A DNA stretch of 35,000 bases, taken from NCBI GenBank assembly GCA_012295275.1, contig CM022665.1:13246476-13281475 (forward strand), read 5' to 3'. This DNA is from Chrysomallon squamiferum (lineage: Eukaryota; Mollusca; Gastropoda; Neomphalida; Peltospiridae). Below are positions 1 through 10,844 of the stretch, piece by piece. A program made the translations under genes and the position numbers. The first letter of the stretch is position 1. The number at the start of each line of letters is the position of its first letter. Under the pieces are notes generated by a model that searched no databases, was not told the origin of the DNA, and saw nothing but the letters and a program-made list of their open reading frames with translations.

Positions 1-1130
1 TATAGAAAAATAGACAATGGTTTCTTTTTATGCTGATTCAGTTTACAGTGCTGTGTAAAATGAAGGATGGCTGTGTACATCTATTTATTGCTCGTTTTTT
101 TATTAGTAGCCTACTATTGTTATTTTTCAGTATTATGAAGTATAAGGTTTCTGCATGTGAACTATAACAAGTGTACTCTCTCTCTCTCTCTCTCTCTCTT
201 TAAAAATCTACAAGAAGGTTAGGGTGACTGTGGTGGTTCTGAATCACAAAATATAATTTGAAAACAGAAATGAATACTTATGATGGTGCAAACTTAGCCA
301 GGCCTATATTTTAATACTTCAAAGCAATTTTCATATTGCTAGAAATCATAGTTTACTCTTCATAAAATACAATAAATCTGATAAAAAGAAAACGAAAAAA
401 GAAGAAGAAAAAAACGACAAACTGCTGTGATTGCTTTCATTATTTTTTCCTGTGACAAGGTTTGCAAATATTAATCTAATAGACTTCAACACACTGTCAA
501 CAGTTTTCTTAAGTCTGTATTGTTTAATCTAATACAGTGAATATGAAGAATTGGGAAAGTATCTGCAGCTATGAATCTGACAAAGTTTATTTTTATTGGG
601 ATTTCTCTGCTAAAGGTAAAAAGGACAAGTGACGATGATACATAAATATACAGCAAAGGACTGGCCTGAGAAACAATAGGTGATACATCAGTTACTTTGA
701 GGTGTACAGAGAAATGTTTAGTTGTTAGTAGCATACGTACACTTGACATTTGACTAATAAAATAAACTCTTGAATGTATATGTATTATATACGTGAATCT
801 GTATAAACACATTATAAATTACAGAATAAATTCAGAATGTTAAGTGACAAAATGTTAATCTTTTCAAAGCAGTATGAACTTTACTTCAGTGCCGCGATCA
901 TCTACAGGTGATGTAAAATGTATTCATTTTTGTAACAGATGATGTAAAACAAATTAGTTTTAAAAACAAAACAAAAACATTTTAAATTGTAACTAAAATT
1001 AAGAAAATCATTTAGTTACTTTTGACTGCATTCATATTTATGTGTTTGCCTTGACATTTCTAAAATTTACCTCGGTAATTTAACATATATATAAGTGATA
1101 TATTATACTTTAGACACAAATATTATTTTG
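1..1130. other. AT-rich non-coding DNA with dispersed repeat copy 1
   Basis: No supported gene. The stretch holds a CT microsatellite (176-199) and the first copy of a 580-bp repeat (169-748). The rest is AT-rich DNA without recognisable signals. Confidence 0.6.
169..748. repeat. Dispersed repeat, copy 1 (about 580 bp)
   Basis: This segment is nearly identical to 6784-7357 in the same orientation, with small indels. Shared landmarks in order: a CT tract, GGTTAGGGTGACTGTGGTGG, TTAGCCAGGCCTATATTTT and GGCCTGAGAAACAATAGG. Both copies start with AAGTGTAC and end with GTACACTT, an 8-bp inverted end, so it may be a non-autonomous DNA element. Clean target-site duplications are not visible. An 8-bp indel between copies breaks the minus-strand frame at 486-812, so it is not coding. 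Confidence 0.85.
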
Positions 1131-1138
1131 ATATTGAT

Positions 1139-1394
1139 CAGTGGCATGCAGAGGGGGGGGGGGCGAATTTGCTGTGGCCCCGGGCAATCAAATGGGGGGG
1201 GGCATCCAATCAGAGAAAAGAACTTAATAAATTTGGTTGATTTATATTTAAATCGAATAAAGTGTGTGGTTTTTCTTTTTTTAGATATCTTCATTTCTCA
1301 TAATATTTCTCAGTACTAGACCTTATACTTGAGTCTTTGGGGCATACTATCACGGAGTTGGCCCCGGGCATCACCAGACCTCTGCATACCACTG
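1139..1394. mobile_element. hAT-type MITE (256 bp) with 8-bp target duplication
   Basis: Inverted ends read CAGTGGCATGCAGAG at the left and, reverse-complemented, CAGTGGTATGCAGAG at the right (14 of 15 match). Both are followed by a G/C-rich segment with a CCCCGGGCA core. The flanks ATATTGAT (1131-1138) and ATATTGGT (1395-1402) form an 8-bp duplication with one mismatch. CAGTGG ends plus an 8-bp duplication are typical of hAT transposons. No transposase frame fits in 256 bp, so the copy is non-autonomous. The left arm carries G tracts at about 1151-1161 and 1193-1202. Confidence 0.75.
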
Positions 1395-1531
1395 ATATTG
1401 GTGTCATTTTCTTTATTCATTAAATAAAATCTTCTTGCAAATGGTGACGAATGGCCGAACAATAATAATTTTTGTTTCTTTACATTTATTTATTTTTTAA
1501 ATCTTAAATTTATGTGTACAGTTAGTAATAC

Positions 1532-1855
1532 AGGTACCGGGCCAATTATCCGGCGTCCGGAAATCTGGAAAGACCAGAAAATCGGAAGTTTTTTCTTGAC
1601 GCTACTTACATAGTTCGCGCGCGTGGGTGTTGTCCTCAACAGACCGGGACTACTCTTTCAAGCCGCGTGGCGTTCATTCACTCGCCGCATTGTTTACGTT
1701 TCCAGTCGCCACAGTTGTGTATCGTCAATTTTCTTTATGCTTTTAACTTTAAAATGTTTATGCCTAGTTATTTACGTATTTAGATGCCTTGGTACCAGAA
1801 AACCGGAAAATCCAGAAATCCGGAATGGCTCAGGCCCCAAGGAGTCCGTATAATT
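1532..1855. mobile_element. Pogo/Tigger-like transposon remnant
   Basis: CpG-rich block in AT-rich DNA. The left end has GGGCCAATTATCCGGCGTCC and GGAAATCTGGAAAGACCAG. The right end, read in reverse, has GGGGCCTGAGCCATTCCGG and ATTTCTGGATTTTCCGG. Such repeated TCCGG/CCGGAAA motifs near both ends resemble Tigger/pogo (Tc1/mariner) 5' regions. The inverted match is imperfect and precise ends with TA duplication are not clear, so the family call is tentative. The open frame at 1623-1853 inside it is not recognisable as transposase. Confidence 0.4.
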
Positions 1856-2030
1856 GTATGAACAAAAACTAAACACATTTTTGTTTTACTACAACTCAGT
1901 ATCACCTAATTATAAAAAATGACACTGAAGTTATTTGTTAAGTTTTATTTATTTATTTATCTATTTATTTTCAGCTCTCTTAATGTCACTGAAGTGACAG
2001 AAATCAGTAATTATTTGGGGGGCTAGCTTA

Positions 2031-2034
<4 letters not shown>

Positions 2035-2088
<54 letters not shown>
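2035..2088. repeat. (TA)n microsatellite
   Basis: About 54 bp of almost pure TA repeat. Confidence 0.95.
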
Positions 2089-2091
<3 letters not shown>

Positions 2092-2514
2092 TTTTGGGGA
2101 GGATTTCAATTAAAGAAAACAAAAAGTAACAAGTCACTTCCAAAAAATATGTAAATTTTATTTAAAGTGACAAAATTTAAAATGACATGAATTAGAGAAT
2201 CTATATGAATAGAAGAGATGGCTTCAAAAGTCTCTCTCTCTCTCTGCGAACTATTTTTCACCCTAGTCAGACTGGTAACATCAGATATATAAACATCTCA
2301 CCAGTACATAAGATATAGCCCCAACAGCATAATAAAAGATTATGCTGGGTGTTTTAGTTGAACTCCTCACAGAAATAAAAAGAATTCGTGAACAATCATC
2401 AAAACTCGCACGTACTCACTCTCATGCGCATAAAAGTGTTTTTATATCTACAGGTTCCCTCCATACCATTTATCCAGCTTCGGGAAATCGAGTGGTGGTG
2501 GTGTTAATAGTAAT

Positions 2515-2541
2515 AGCAGCAGCAGCAGCAGCAGCAGCAGC
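2515..2541. repeat. (AGC)n microsatellite
   Basis: Nine AGC units. In one frame they read as poly-alanine at the end of a 67-codon frame (2342-2545) that looks like chance. Confidence 0.9.
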
Positions 2542-2830
2542 ATAATTTATTAAAAAATTTATCAACCGTTTTTTGATCAATGAATTTTCTGTTAGAGTGG
2601 CCAGTGTTTCCCGAAATTCAATGCAGAAAACAAAATTTGTCATTGGTTTTTCATGTTCTTGATATTAACTATACCTAATGAAATATGAAACAATGTTTTA
2701 TTGATATTAAAGATAAATAGGAATAAATAACTATAAATAAACAACATTGCAGAAATAGAAAGAAATAATAAAGCACGGTCGAAAAGACTGACGGGAAATT
2801 GTTTATATCGGTTATTTTTAAAAATAACAA

Positions 2831-2851
2831 GTGACGTTATATATGACGTCA
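2831..2851. promoter_or_regulatory. TATA-like sequence flanked by CRE-like sites
   Basis: GTGACGTTATATATGACGTCA combines a CRE half (TGACGT), a TATATA stretch and a perfect TGACGTCA palindrome (2844-2851). It is followed by CpG-containing sequence to about 2880. It resembles a core promoter, but no recognisable gene begins on either side within 1 kb. Confidence 0.25.
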
Positions 2852-3356
2852 ACAAAATATTCCGTTAGCGACTCCGCATCAAACTTGGTAAGAAGCTGCA
2901 ATTTTTTCTGTTTCAGAATTAAATCGAATTATTAACTCACTGCGTTAAAACTCAGCTGTATTCAGTAAGTGCATTAAACCTAATTTAATTTAATTTAATT
3001 TTTCATATGATAACTAACAGATTATTTTAAAGGCTAATCTGAAAAAACTCAATTCCACTTCGAAAACTGAAATTTTCAAATTTTGCATTAGAATATTTAT
3101 TTACTTTTATTTTTTAAATAATTGTTACATTTTTAATAATAACAATTATCACAGTTACAGCAATGTTGTTATTGTTGCTATTGTTGCAGACTGTTGTAGA
3201 TGACAGTTATTGCAGTTTTTGCACGTTATATATATTTTGTCTTGCGTAATTAACTTTCTGCAGTTCGCTAAAACGTTTTCAGAAATGTTTTCATATTTCA
3301 GCCTCCGCTTTTAAATTTAAACAGGAATATATGAACAAAATTAAATTAAAGTAGAT

Positions 3357-3800
3357 GAAAAAAAAAAAAAAGATAAAGAAACAGTAAATAAATAATAATA
3401 ATAAAACAAAAACAAAAAAATAAGTAAAGTAAAATAAGAAAAAACATTAAATAAATAAATAAATTTTTTCTAAAAATAAGGAAATCAAGAAAAAAATAAA
3501 CAAATAAATAAATAAAAAATAACTAAATAAAATAAAGTAAAATAAGAAATAAAAAAATAAATAATCAATAAATAAATAAATAATAAATAAAGTAAAGATT
3601 GAAAAAATAAAAATAAATAAATAAAAAAATAATTAAAAAAATAAATAAAATAAATTTAAAAAATAATAAATAAATAAATAAATAATAAAAAATTAGAAAA
3701 AATAAAAATAACATTAAAAAAATAATAAAAAAATAAAAAGAATTAACTTACTGACTAAATAAATAAATTAATAAATAAAATAAAATAAAAATAAAAATAC
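3357..3800. repeat. Degenerate (AAAT)n array
   Basis: About 440 bp of A-rich sequence dominated by AAAT and AAAATA units. Complementary in type to the (TTTA)n array at 4431-4625. Confidence 0.9.
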
Positions 3801-3837
3801 AGTAGTATAATAACAGGTGGCATAGTATTAGTGTGAG

Positions 3838-3866
3838 GGTACTAGTAGTGGTAGTGGCAGAGATAA

Positions 3867-3903
<37 letters not shown>

Positions 3904-4392
3904 TGCAGTAGGAGGAGTAATGGTTGTGGTAACAGTAGTAGAATGTATGGTAGTGGTGGTAAGTGGTATGATAGTAGAGTAGTGATTGATGTAGTGATAG
4001 TAATGGTAGAGGTAGTAGTAGAGGTAGTAGTAATGGAGGTAATGGTAGTAATAAAAGTTGTGGTTAGCAGTAGTAATTATGGTAGTGGTAGTAGCAGTGG
4101 TAGTTGTAGCTGTAAGGTTACTGATAGCACTGGTAGTAGTAGCTGTATGGGTACTGATAGCAATGGTAGAGGTAGTAATGGTGGTTGTGGTGGTAGTATT
4201 AGTAATAGTTGTAGTAATTGCAGTGATAATGTTAGTAATGGTAGTGGTAGTGAGTACTGGTAGAGATAGTAGTTATGGTGGTTGTGGTTGTGGTAGTCAT
4301 AGTAATGGTAGAGGCATTAGTAATGATGGTAGTGGTTGTGGTAGTGATAGTAGTGTAGAGGAAGTAGTAGTGGTTGCAGTGGTAGTAATTTA
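3838..4392. repeat. Degenerate (GTA/GTG)n array
   Basis: About 550 bp of TAG/GTG/GTA triplets, purest at 3868-3902. Its long open frames in two phases (Ser/Gly-rich and Val-rich) arise from the repeat and are not taken as genes. Confidence 0.9.
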
Positions 4393-4430
4393 AATTAACT
4401 AATGAAGTTTTGTTTTAGATTACTTGTTTC

Positions 4431-4625
4431 TTTAATTTATTTATTTATTTATGTATGTATTGTTCATTTATTTATTTATTTATTTATTTATTTATTATGT
4501 ATTTGTTTATATATCATTTTTAGTTGTTTTTTTATTTATTATTTTATTTATTTATTTATTTTATTTTATTTTATTTTATTTTATTTTATTTTATTTTTAT
4601 TCATTTATTTTATTTTTAATTTTTT
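4431..4625. repeat. (TTTA)n / (TTTTA)n array
   Basis: Tetra- and pentanucleotide T-rich repeats over about 195 bp, purest at 4465-4494 and 4550-4600. Confidence 0.9.
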
Positions 4626-5012
4626 AAAACTTTTCCAGCATCAGCTGTAAGAAAAAGCATGTTGAGAGTTTACAATTTAACAAATAATATTTATCTTCTT
4701 TTCTGAATGCTAATAAATTTTTTAGGGTTTTTTGCTAAATAAATTGTTTCTTACCTTTTCAGAACAATGTCTGTTTCAGATTGTTCAAGTATTTGTTGTT
4801 AATTATAAGATTTCAATTTCCATATTCAGATTATTTATTTTCACTAATATCTCCATTACTGTAGCTACAAGTTATATATATAATAAGTAGCATATTAATA
4901 GTTTTAATAAACCTATTTAATAATAACAAATTATTTTTTTTTAAATTAATCAATAAAAAATATATATATTTTTTTTTTTTTTTTAAGTTTTTAAATAAAA
5001 CAAAATTAAAAA

Positions 5013-5390
5013 TTGGTATCCATTTTGTATTTTATGTTACAATAAAAATTTTAAGATTTCTTATAATTTTATTTACTACTACTACTACTACTACTATATT
5101 TTTGGGAGGGTAGGGTCAATCATTCCTCACCATTATAATAACAAAAATAATTTTAAAAAATTCAAACAATAAAAAAATTAAACAATAATTAAAAAATGGA
5201 GAGTAAAAAGAGTAATTAAGTAATTTACAACAAAAAAAATTATTAAATGTTGGTATCTGTTTTGTATTTTATGTTATGAAAAAATGTTTAAGATTTATTT
5301 TAATTTTATTATTATTATTATTTTTATTTTATTATTATTATTATTGTTATTATTATTATTATTATTATTATTGTTATTATTATTATTATT

Positions 5391-5432
<42 letters not shown>

Positions 5433-6225
5433 ATTATTATTATTAAGTAATTAAACGATAAAACAAAATTTTAAAAATTAAATATTGCTAAATATTTACT
5501 ACTACTACTACTACTACTACTATTATATTTTTTGGAGAGTAGAGTCAATCATTCCTCACCATTATAATAACAAAAATAATTTTAAAAAATTAAAACAATA
5601 AAAAAATAAAATAATAATAAAAAAATGGAGAGTAAAAAGAGTAATTGAGTAATTTACAAAAAAAAAAATATAAAATAAAAATAAAATAAAATATTGGTAT
5701 CCATTTTGCATTTTATGTTATGATAAAAAATAAAGTAAAATAATTTAAAAATTTTAAAAATTTAAAAAGTAAACAAATATTGGTATCAATTTTGTATTTT
5801 ACATTATAATTTATTTTAATTTTATTACTACTACTATATTTTTGGAAGAGTAGAGTCAATCATTCCTCACCATTAATAATAATAATAAAATTAAAAAAAA
5901 AAAAGTAATTAAATAAAAAAATAAAATATTTGAAAAGTCAACTTAAATATTGATATCCATTTTGTATTACTGTAGTTACAACAGCTATATATATATATTA
6001 TAACACATAGTATATAAACTGATCTAATAATATTAAAATAATAAAAGTAGTTAAACTTAAAAAAAAAAATTAAAAAGAATATAATTAAATATTGGTATCC
6101 ATTTTGTGTTTTATGTTACGATAAAAATTTCAAGATTTTAATTTTATTATTTTTATTTTAATTTTTTTGATATTAGTATTATTATTATATTTTTGGTGGG
6201 ATAGGGTCAATTATTCCTCACCGTT
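5013..6225. repeat. Complex tandem repeat, 4-6 degenerate units
   Basis: Two linked motifs recur. The first is TTGGTATCCATTTTGTATTT (near 5013, 5251, 5693, 5779, 5950, 6091). The second is GGTCAATCATTCCTCACCAT with variants (near 5112, 5544, 5855, 6206), each preceded by an ACT or ATT triplet run and TATATTTTTGG. Unit spacing varies from about 310 to 430 bp because of embedded microsatellites. The last unit runs into the hairpin element at 6240. It is non-coding. Confidence 0.8.
5305..5445. repeat. (TTA)n-(GTT)n compound microsatellite
   Basis: ATT/TTA triplets change to about 12 GTT units (5394-5431), then back to TTA. It lies inside the complex tandem repeat. Confidence 0.9.
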
Positions 6226-6239
6226 CAAAAATTATTACT

Positions 6240-6374
6240 GTTTAATGTACCTTGAATGCAGCAACAAGGAGTCACCTGGTGAGTGATGACACCCCCACCT
6301 CAGAGTGGCTAATACGGGAAACTCATACTTGAAAATGAGCTACTGGGGGACTGTTCACCTTAGGTACATTAAAC
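6240..6374. mobile_element. Compact 135-bp hairpin element
   Basis: The ends are a perfect 13-bp inverted repeat, GTTTAATGTACCT (6240-6252) and AGGTACATTAAAC (6362-6374). The interior is GC-richer than its surroundings and can pair further: GGTGA with TCACC, CCCCCA with TGGGGG, and CTCAT with ATGAG as an inner stem-loop. It could be a tiny foldback transposon or a structured RNA-like insertion. The family is not recognised. Confidence 0.5.
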
Positions 6375-6783
6375 TATCAGTTATTAATTCAGTTTTATAA
6401 TAAACTGCAATTTATCTTTTTAAATAATATTTATACTGATGAAATGTAACTAATTTCAATATGTTTTAGAATGTAAAATTATATAATTATTCATGTATAT
6501 GTATACTGTACGTATCTATCTACCTATCTACTGGCACACACACATCCACACTAGATATAAATTTATGATCTCAGCTGTTTGTTTAAAATATTACAATAAT
6601 TGTAAATCTTTATAAATCATATGTAACATTTTACTGAAAAAAAAAATTGTGAAATAATCTTATGTAAATTCTTTGAAAATGTTTATAATTTTATTCATCA
6701 ATTGAAAAATAATTCATTATTAAAGCATTTAAATAAATATTGCATTATGTATTTTGTTGTTTTATTTCAGTTCAGTTATTAAT

Positions 6784-7357
6784 AAGTGTACTCTCTCTCT
6801 CTCTCTCTCATTTTAAATCTACAAGGTTAGGGTGACTGTGGTGGTTCTGAATCACAAAATATAATTTGAAAACAGAAATGAATACTTATGATAGTGCAAA
6901 CTTAGCCAGGCCTATATTTTAATACTTTCTGTACTTCAAAGCAATTTTCATATTGCTAGAAATCATAGTTTACTCTTCATAAAATACAATAAATCTGATA
7001 AAAAGAAAAAGAAAAAAGAAGAAAAAAAAAGAATGACAAACTGCTGTGATTGCTTTCATTATTTTTTTGTGACAAGATTTGTAAAATATTAATCTAATAG
7101 ACTTCAACACTGTCAACAGTTTTCTTAAGTCTGTATTGTTTAATCTAATACAGTGAATATGAAGAATTGGGAAAGTATCTGCAGCTATGAATCTGACAAA
7201 GTTTATTTTTATTGGGTTTTCTCTGCTAAATGTAAAAAGGACAAGTGACGATGAATATACAGCAAAGGACTGGCCTGAGAAACAATAGGTGATACATCAG
7301 TTACTTTGAGGTGTACAAAGAAATGTTTAGTTGTTAGTATTATATGTACACTTGACA
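6784..7357. repeat. Dispersed repeat, copy 2 (about 575 bp)
   Basis: Second copy of the repeat at 169-748, direct orientation, about 6.6 kb away. Flanks differ from those of copy 1 on both sides, which argues for two insertions rather than one larger duplication. Same AAGTGTAC / GTACACTT ends. Confidence 0.85.
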
Positions 7358-10300
7358 CTCTTTGTGTGTGTCTGTGTACACAAAGTAATATATAGAAATA
7401 AGTTGATTTTATTTCTTGAGGCACATAAGTGCGATAATATTAATAATAATGATAAAATTAAAATGAATAACATTATGCATGAGTGGTTCTCTATCCAAGA
7501 TCGCCACTAACTTAAAGATTCCTAACTGGTTCTTTTCCATTCTGCCTTTACCACAAACCAGTTGTATTAGCATATAAACAATTAAGAATACAAAGAACAT
7601 GAATAATGTAACTGTGGCTTAATTTGCAAAGTGGTTCTTTTATGATTATTAAGATAAAACAAAGATCTCATATTTTGATCTTTTAATATGTGATCAAAGT
7701 AATATCGATACATGCCTACTAATTCTGAAGGATTTGTACAGTATATTATTGAATTACTGTGGTGATAAAAAGAGTGTTGACCAGAGATGGAATGAATATA
7801 AAATGTGTTATGACAGGAGGTAAATTCAGTTTCAAGAAATCAAGGCCAACATTTCTGTATGCAAGTGATTGTAACAGTAATTGGCCCTGGTTTGTGGGCT
7901 GGAAATAAATACAGAAGTGATATTAATAAATAAAATATAATAAACTAACACTTTGTTCAGATTTGATTCTTTTATAATGCTGAAGGTTCAAGTAAAAATT
8001 TAAATGTTATTAAAATTAGTTTAATAAAAAAGAGATGAATAAATTTACTTTGTTTTATTTTAAACACTCCTAAAATCAAAATAAATTATTAAGTTTCACC
8101 TATATATTTTGTATATTTTAGTGTGAGGCAGAAAACCTTGTGCAATCAAACAAGGATCTTTCCATAAAAAAGGATATGAGGGATGTTTTATACATGTTTT
8201 GTGCACAAGAAAGATAATTTGACCATTACTTGTCAAGTTAGTGTCCAAATTACGCCTTTCTTTTTCAACTATACAAACATACATACTCATTTCACTCATA
8301 TAAAAAACCTTGAATTTGGTAATAAATGACTGAAAGTACATGGATCTGATATTTTATTAAAACAAACCATTACAACAAATTTTAATAATATAGTATTGCA
8401 CAGACATGATAACATTAATATACTCTTTTTTTCTCCATTAGTCAAGATAATTTAAATTTCAGGACACAGAATAATATGAGAGAAAAAAAAAAAATTAAGT
8501 AGAAATCCAATTTGGATCAGACTACATATATATATATATATATATATATGTATAAAGAAAACAGAAAAATATAAAATAAAAAGAATACAATATATTACAG
8601 GAGACATGCTTGTAAAATAAAAACTACTTTATCAGGTAACTTAATAAAAAAAAATCTTCCACAAAAATGTCAAGACAAAACCAAAAACTATACTAATACA
8701 AAACCAGTTTCTACAAATAAAACGCACAAATGATTCTTTGGCAGCTACTTTTATCAATTAAGTATAATAAAAGTGATTGATGTGTCATTAATTTCATTTA
8801 TTATTTTATCTTCATAACAAAGTAAATATGTTATTACCGACATACAGAAAATATTTTACAAATTGCAAAATCTACCTCAGCCACTAATAATAATCTAGAA
8901 ATAACTAGCTTTAATAGAAAGAAAATGTTGAAAAAATATGTTAAAATTAAAAGAAGTTGATGTTCACAGATAAATGGGATTATATCAAAATGTTAAAACA
9001 AAAAAAAAAAAATTTAAAAAAATCTAAAAAATAAAAATAATAATAATAAAAAATAAAAATAATATATAGAAATCTGAAACAGCCTCACAATTTGCTTTTA
9101 TATTATAAAATATGATTTGAAAAGATGTAAATTATTATAAAGATAATAAATTATCACAAAAATTCCTTTTGCACCTTGGATAAATGATTTAATATGTATA
9201 TTAACTACATTTTCACGTTGAGTAATTTATCTTAACATAATTATGTCATCATTCAGTAGAATTATGAATAATATTTTATTGAAAAAAGAAATAAATAAGT
9301 AAATGAATAAAAGTTTTAAAAGGTTAATAATTTTCATTAATAATGCTATATAGATCAATAGCAAATAATACATAAAATAACTATGATTTTAAAGACTAGA
9401 TTTTCTTATGCTTCATGACTTAAAAATTAACAATCAAAAAGTGCAATGTGTATAGAAATATAGATTTTAACTTACATATAAAATATTTTCTTTAATATAA
9501 TATTTATGAAAGAAACACTGATATATGTGAATATAAATATTAAACAAATAATTTTAATAAATTCCGCTGCTGTATAATTATTGAAGAAACATTTATTTAA
9601 TTAGCAAGGTTCAAAGTAAGAATAGTTGCAGTTTTGACATTTTTATTATTACTCTCACATGTACATTACCACAGAAATTTATCAACTTTGTTCTTCTTAA
9701 TTTTGTAAAATATCTTAAATAATGAAAAATTGTTCAGAAATGTCTGTAGTTTTTATATTTTTCAAATTAGACTGTTGATTATGTTGTTGTTGTTTTTTTT
9801 AGTTTTTAAATTCTACTTGAATAGAAAACAAGTTCAATTAAAACTATTTTAAAATAAATAAACAATATTATATTATAGGCAAAATATTATCATAAAGAAA
9901 GTCTAGCACTAATGTAATCTGCACCAAAATTTCTATTTAATGCATCCACAGGATGACAAACACAACATCACCATATCCCAAAAACTTAAGGACACTAAAA
10001 TAATTAGTTCAAATAAAAAAACAAATAAATGGTGTAATTCCAATTTCCAGAACAGAATAAAATAAAGTATAAACAAAATACAATAGTAATGGTATATATA
10101 TTAGGAATAAGATTATAATAATTTGTAACTAATTTAGCCTAAATATACTTCATATATATAACAAAATATAAATAAATGAACAAAGTATTTAAATCAGTAA
10201 ACAGTTAAGACATCATTATAAATATGGGCAACATCAGATAAAATAGAGATATAATTATAATTTTCATTGCTCATATTAAGTAGCCTGGGCACTGGATTTA

Positions 10301-10650
10301 TTTCATGATACTTTTATTCTCCAGCTCATTAAGTGATGAAAAATATGAAAGAAACTTCAGAACTGTTTTCAGGCACAAAAAAATAAAAAAATAAAAAAGA
10401 TTGAAAATTAGAAATACTTTAAACATACAACAAATAGCAACAAATCAACAAAGAATAAAAATCAATATATCTGTCTGTACATGTGTCCATGTGTGTGTAT
10501 GTGTGTATTTTGTTTATGCTTATTTATTTGAATGTGGTTGTAGAAAATTTTCATTATGTTTCAATCAGTGAAGTGCCCAAACATATCTATCATTGGTACA
10601 ACCTCTGACTTCACTAGGATTTGGCCCAAGACATACTGTTTATAGATCAG
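7358..10650. other. AT-rich DNA without a supported gene
   Basis: Low-complexity AT-rich sequence with A and T runs, a short (TA)n at 8525-8550 and scattered AAAT units. Open frames here are short, contain no recognisable domain and look like chance. Confidence 0.6.
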
Positions 10651-10844
10651 AAGTATATAATACCTGTTTGTGTATCAGTATGTAGTATCTGTATATCAGT
10701 ATATATATCAGTTTATATAGCTGTATGTTTATATCTGTATATCAATATGTTTATAATATCTGTTTGTGTATCAGTATGTATATATTATCTGTATATCAGT
10801 ATGTATATACTATTTGTTTATACATCAGTATATATATATATATA
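10650..10844. repeat. Minisatellite of TATCAGTATGTATA-type units, left block
   Basis: Degenerate units such as TATCTGTATATCAGTATGTA recur over about 195 bp. The sequence ATCAGTATGTATATACTAT at 10795-10813 reappears exactly at 12673-12691 on the other side of the inserted element. Confidence 0.8.

Noticed and set aside
3943-4393. Ser/Gly-rich and Val-rich open frames
   Set aside because: They are translations of a degenerate GTA/GTG microsatellite in two phases and have no other protein-like feature.
6270-6360. Hammerhead-ribozyme-like layout (GGAAACTCAT hairpin followed by CTA, closing CCCCCA/TGGGGG stem)
   Set aside because: The conserved CUGANGA core is not present and the required stem II does not pair.
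169-7357. The two direct repeats as LTRs of a retrotransposon (TG..CA-like ends, 6 kb apart)
   Set aside because: No primer-binding site after the left copy, no polypurine tract before the right copy, no gag/pol frame between them, and no target duplication outside.
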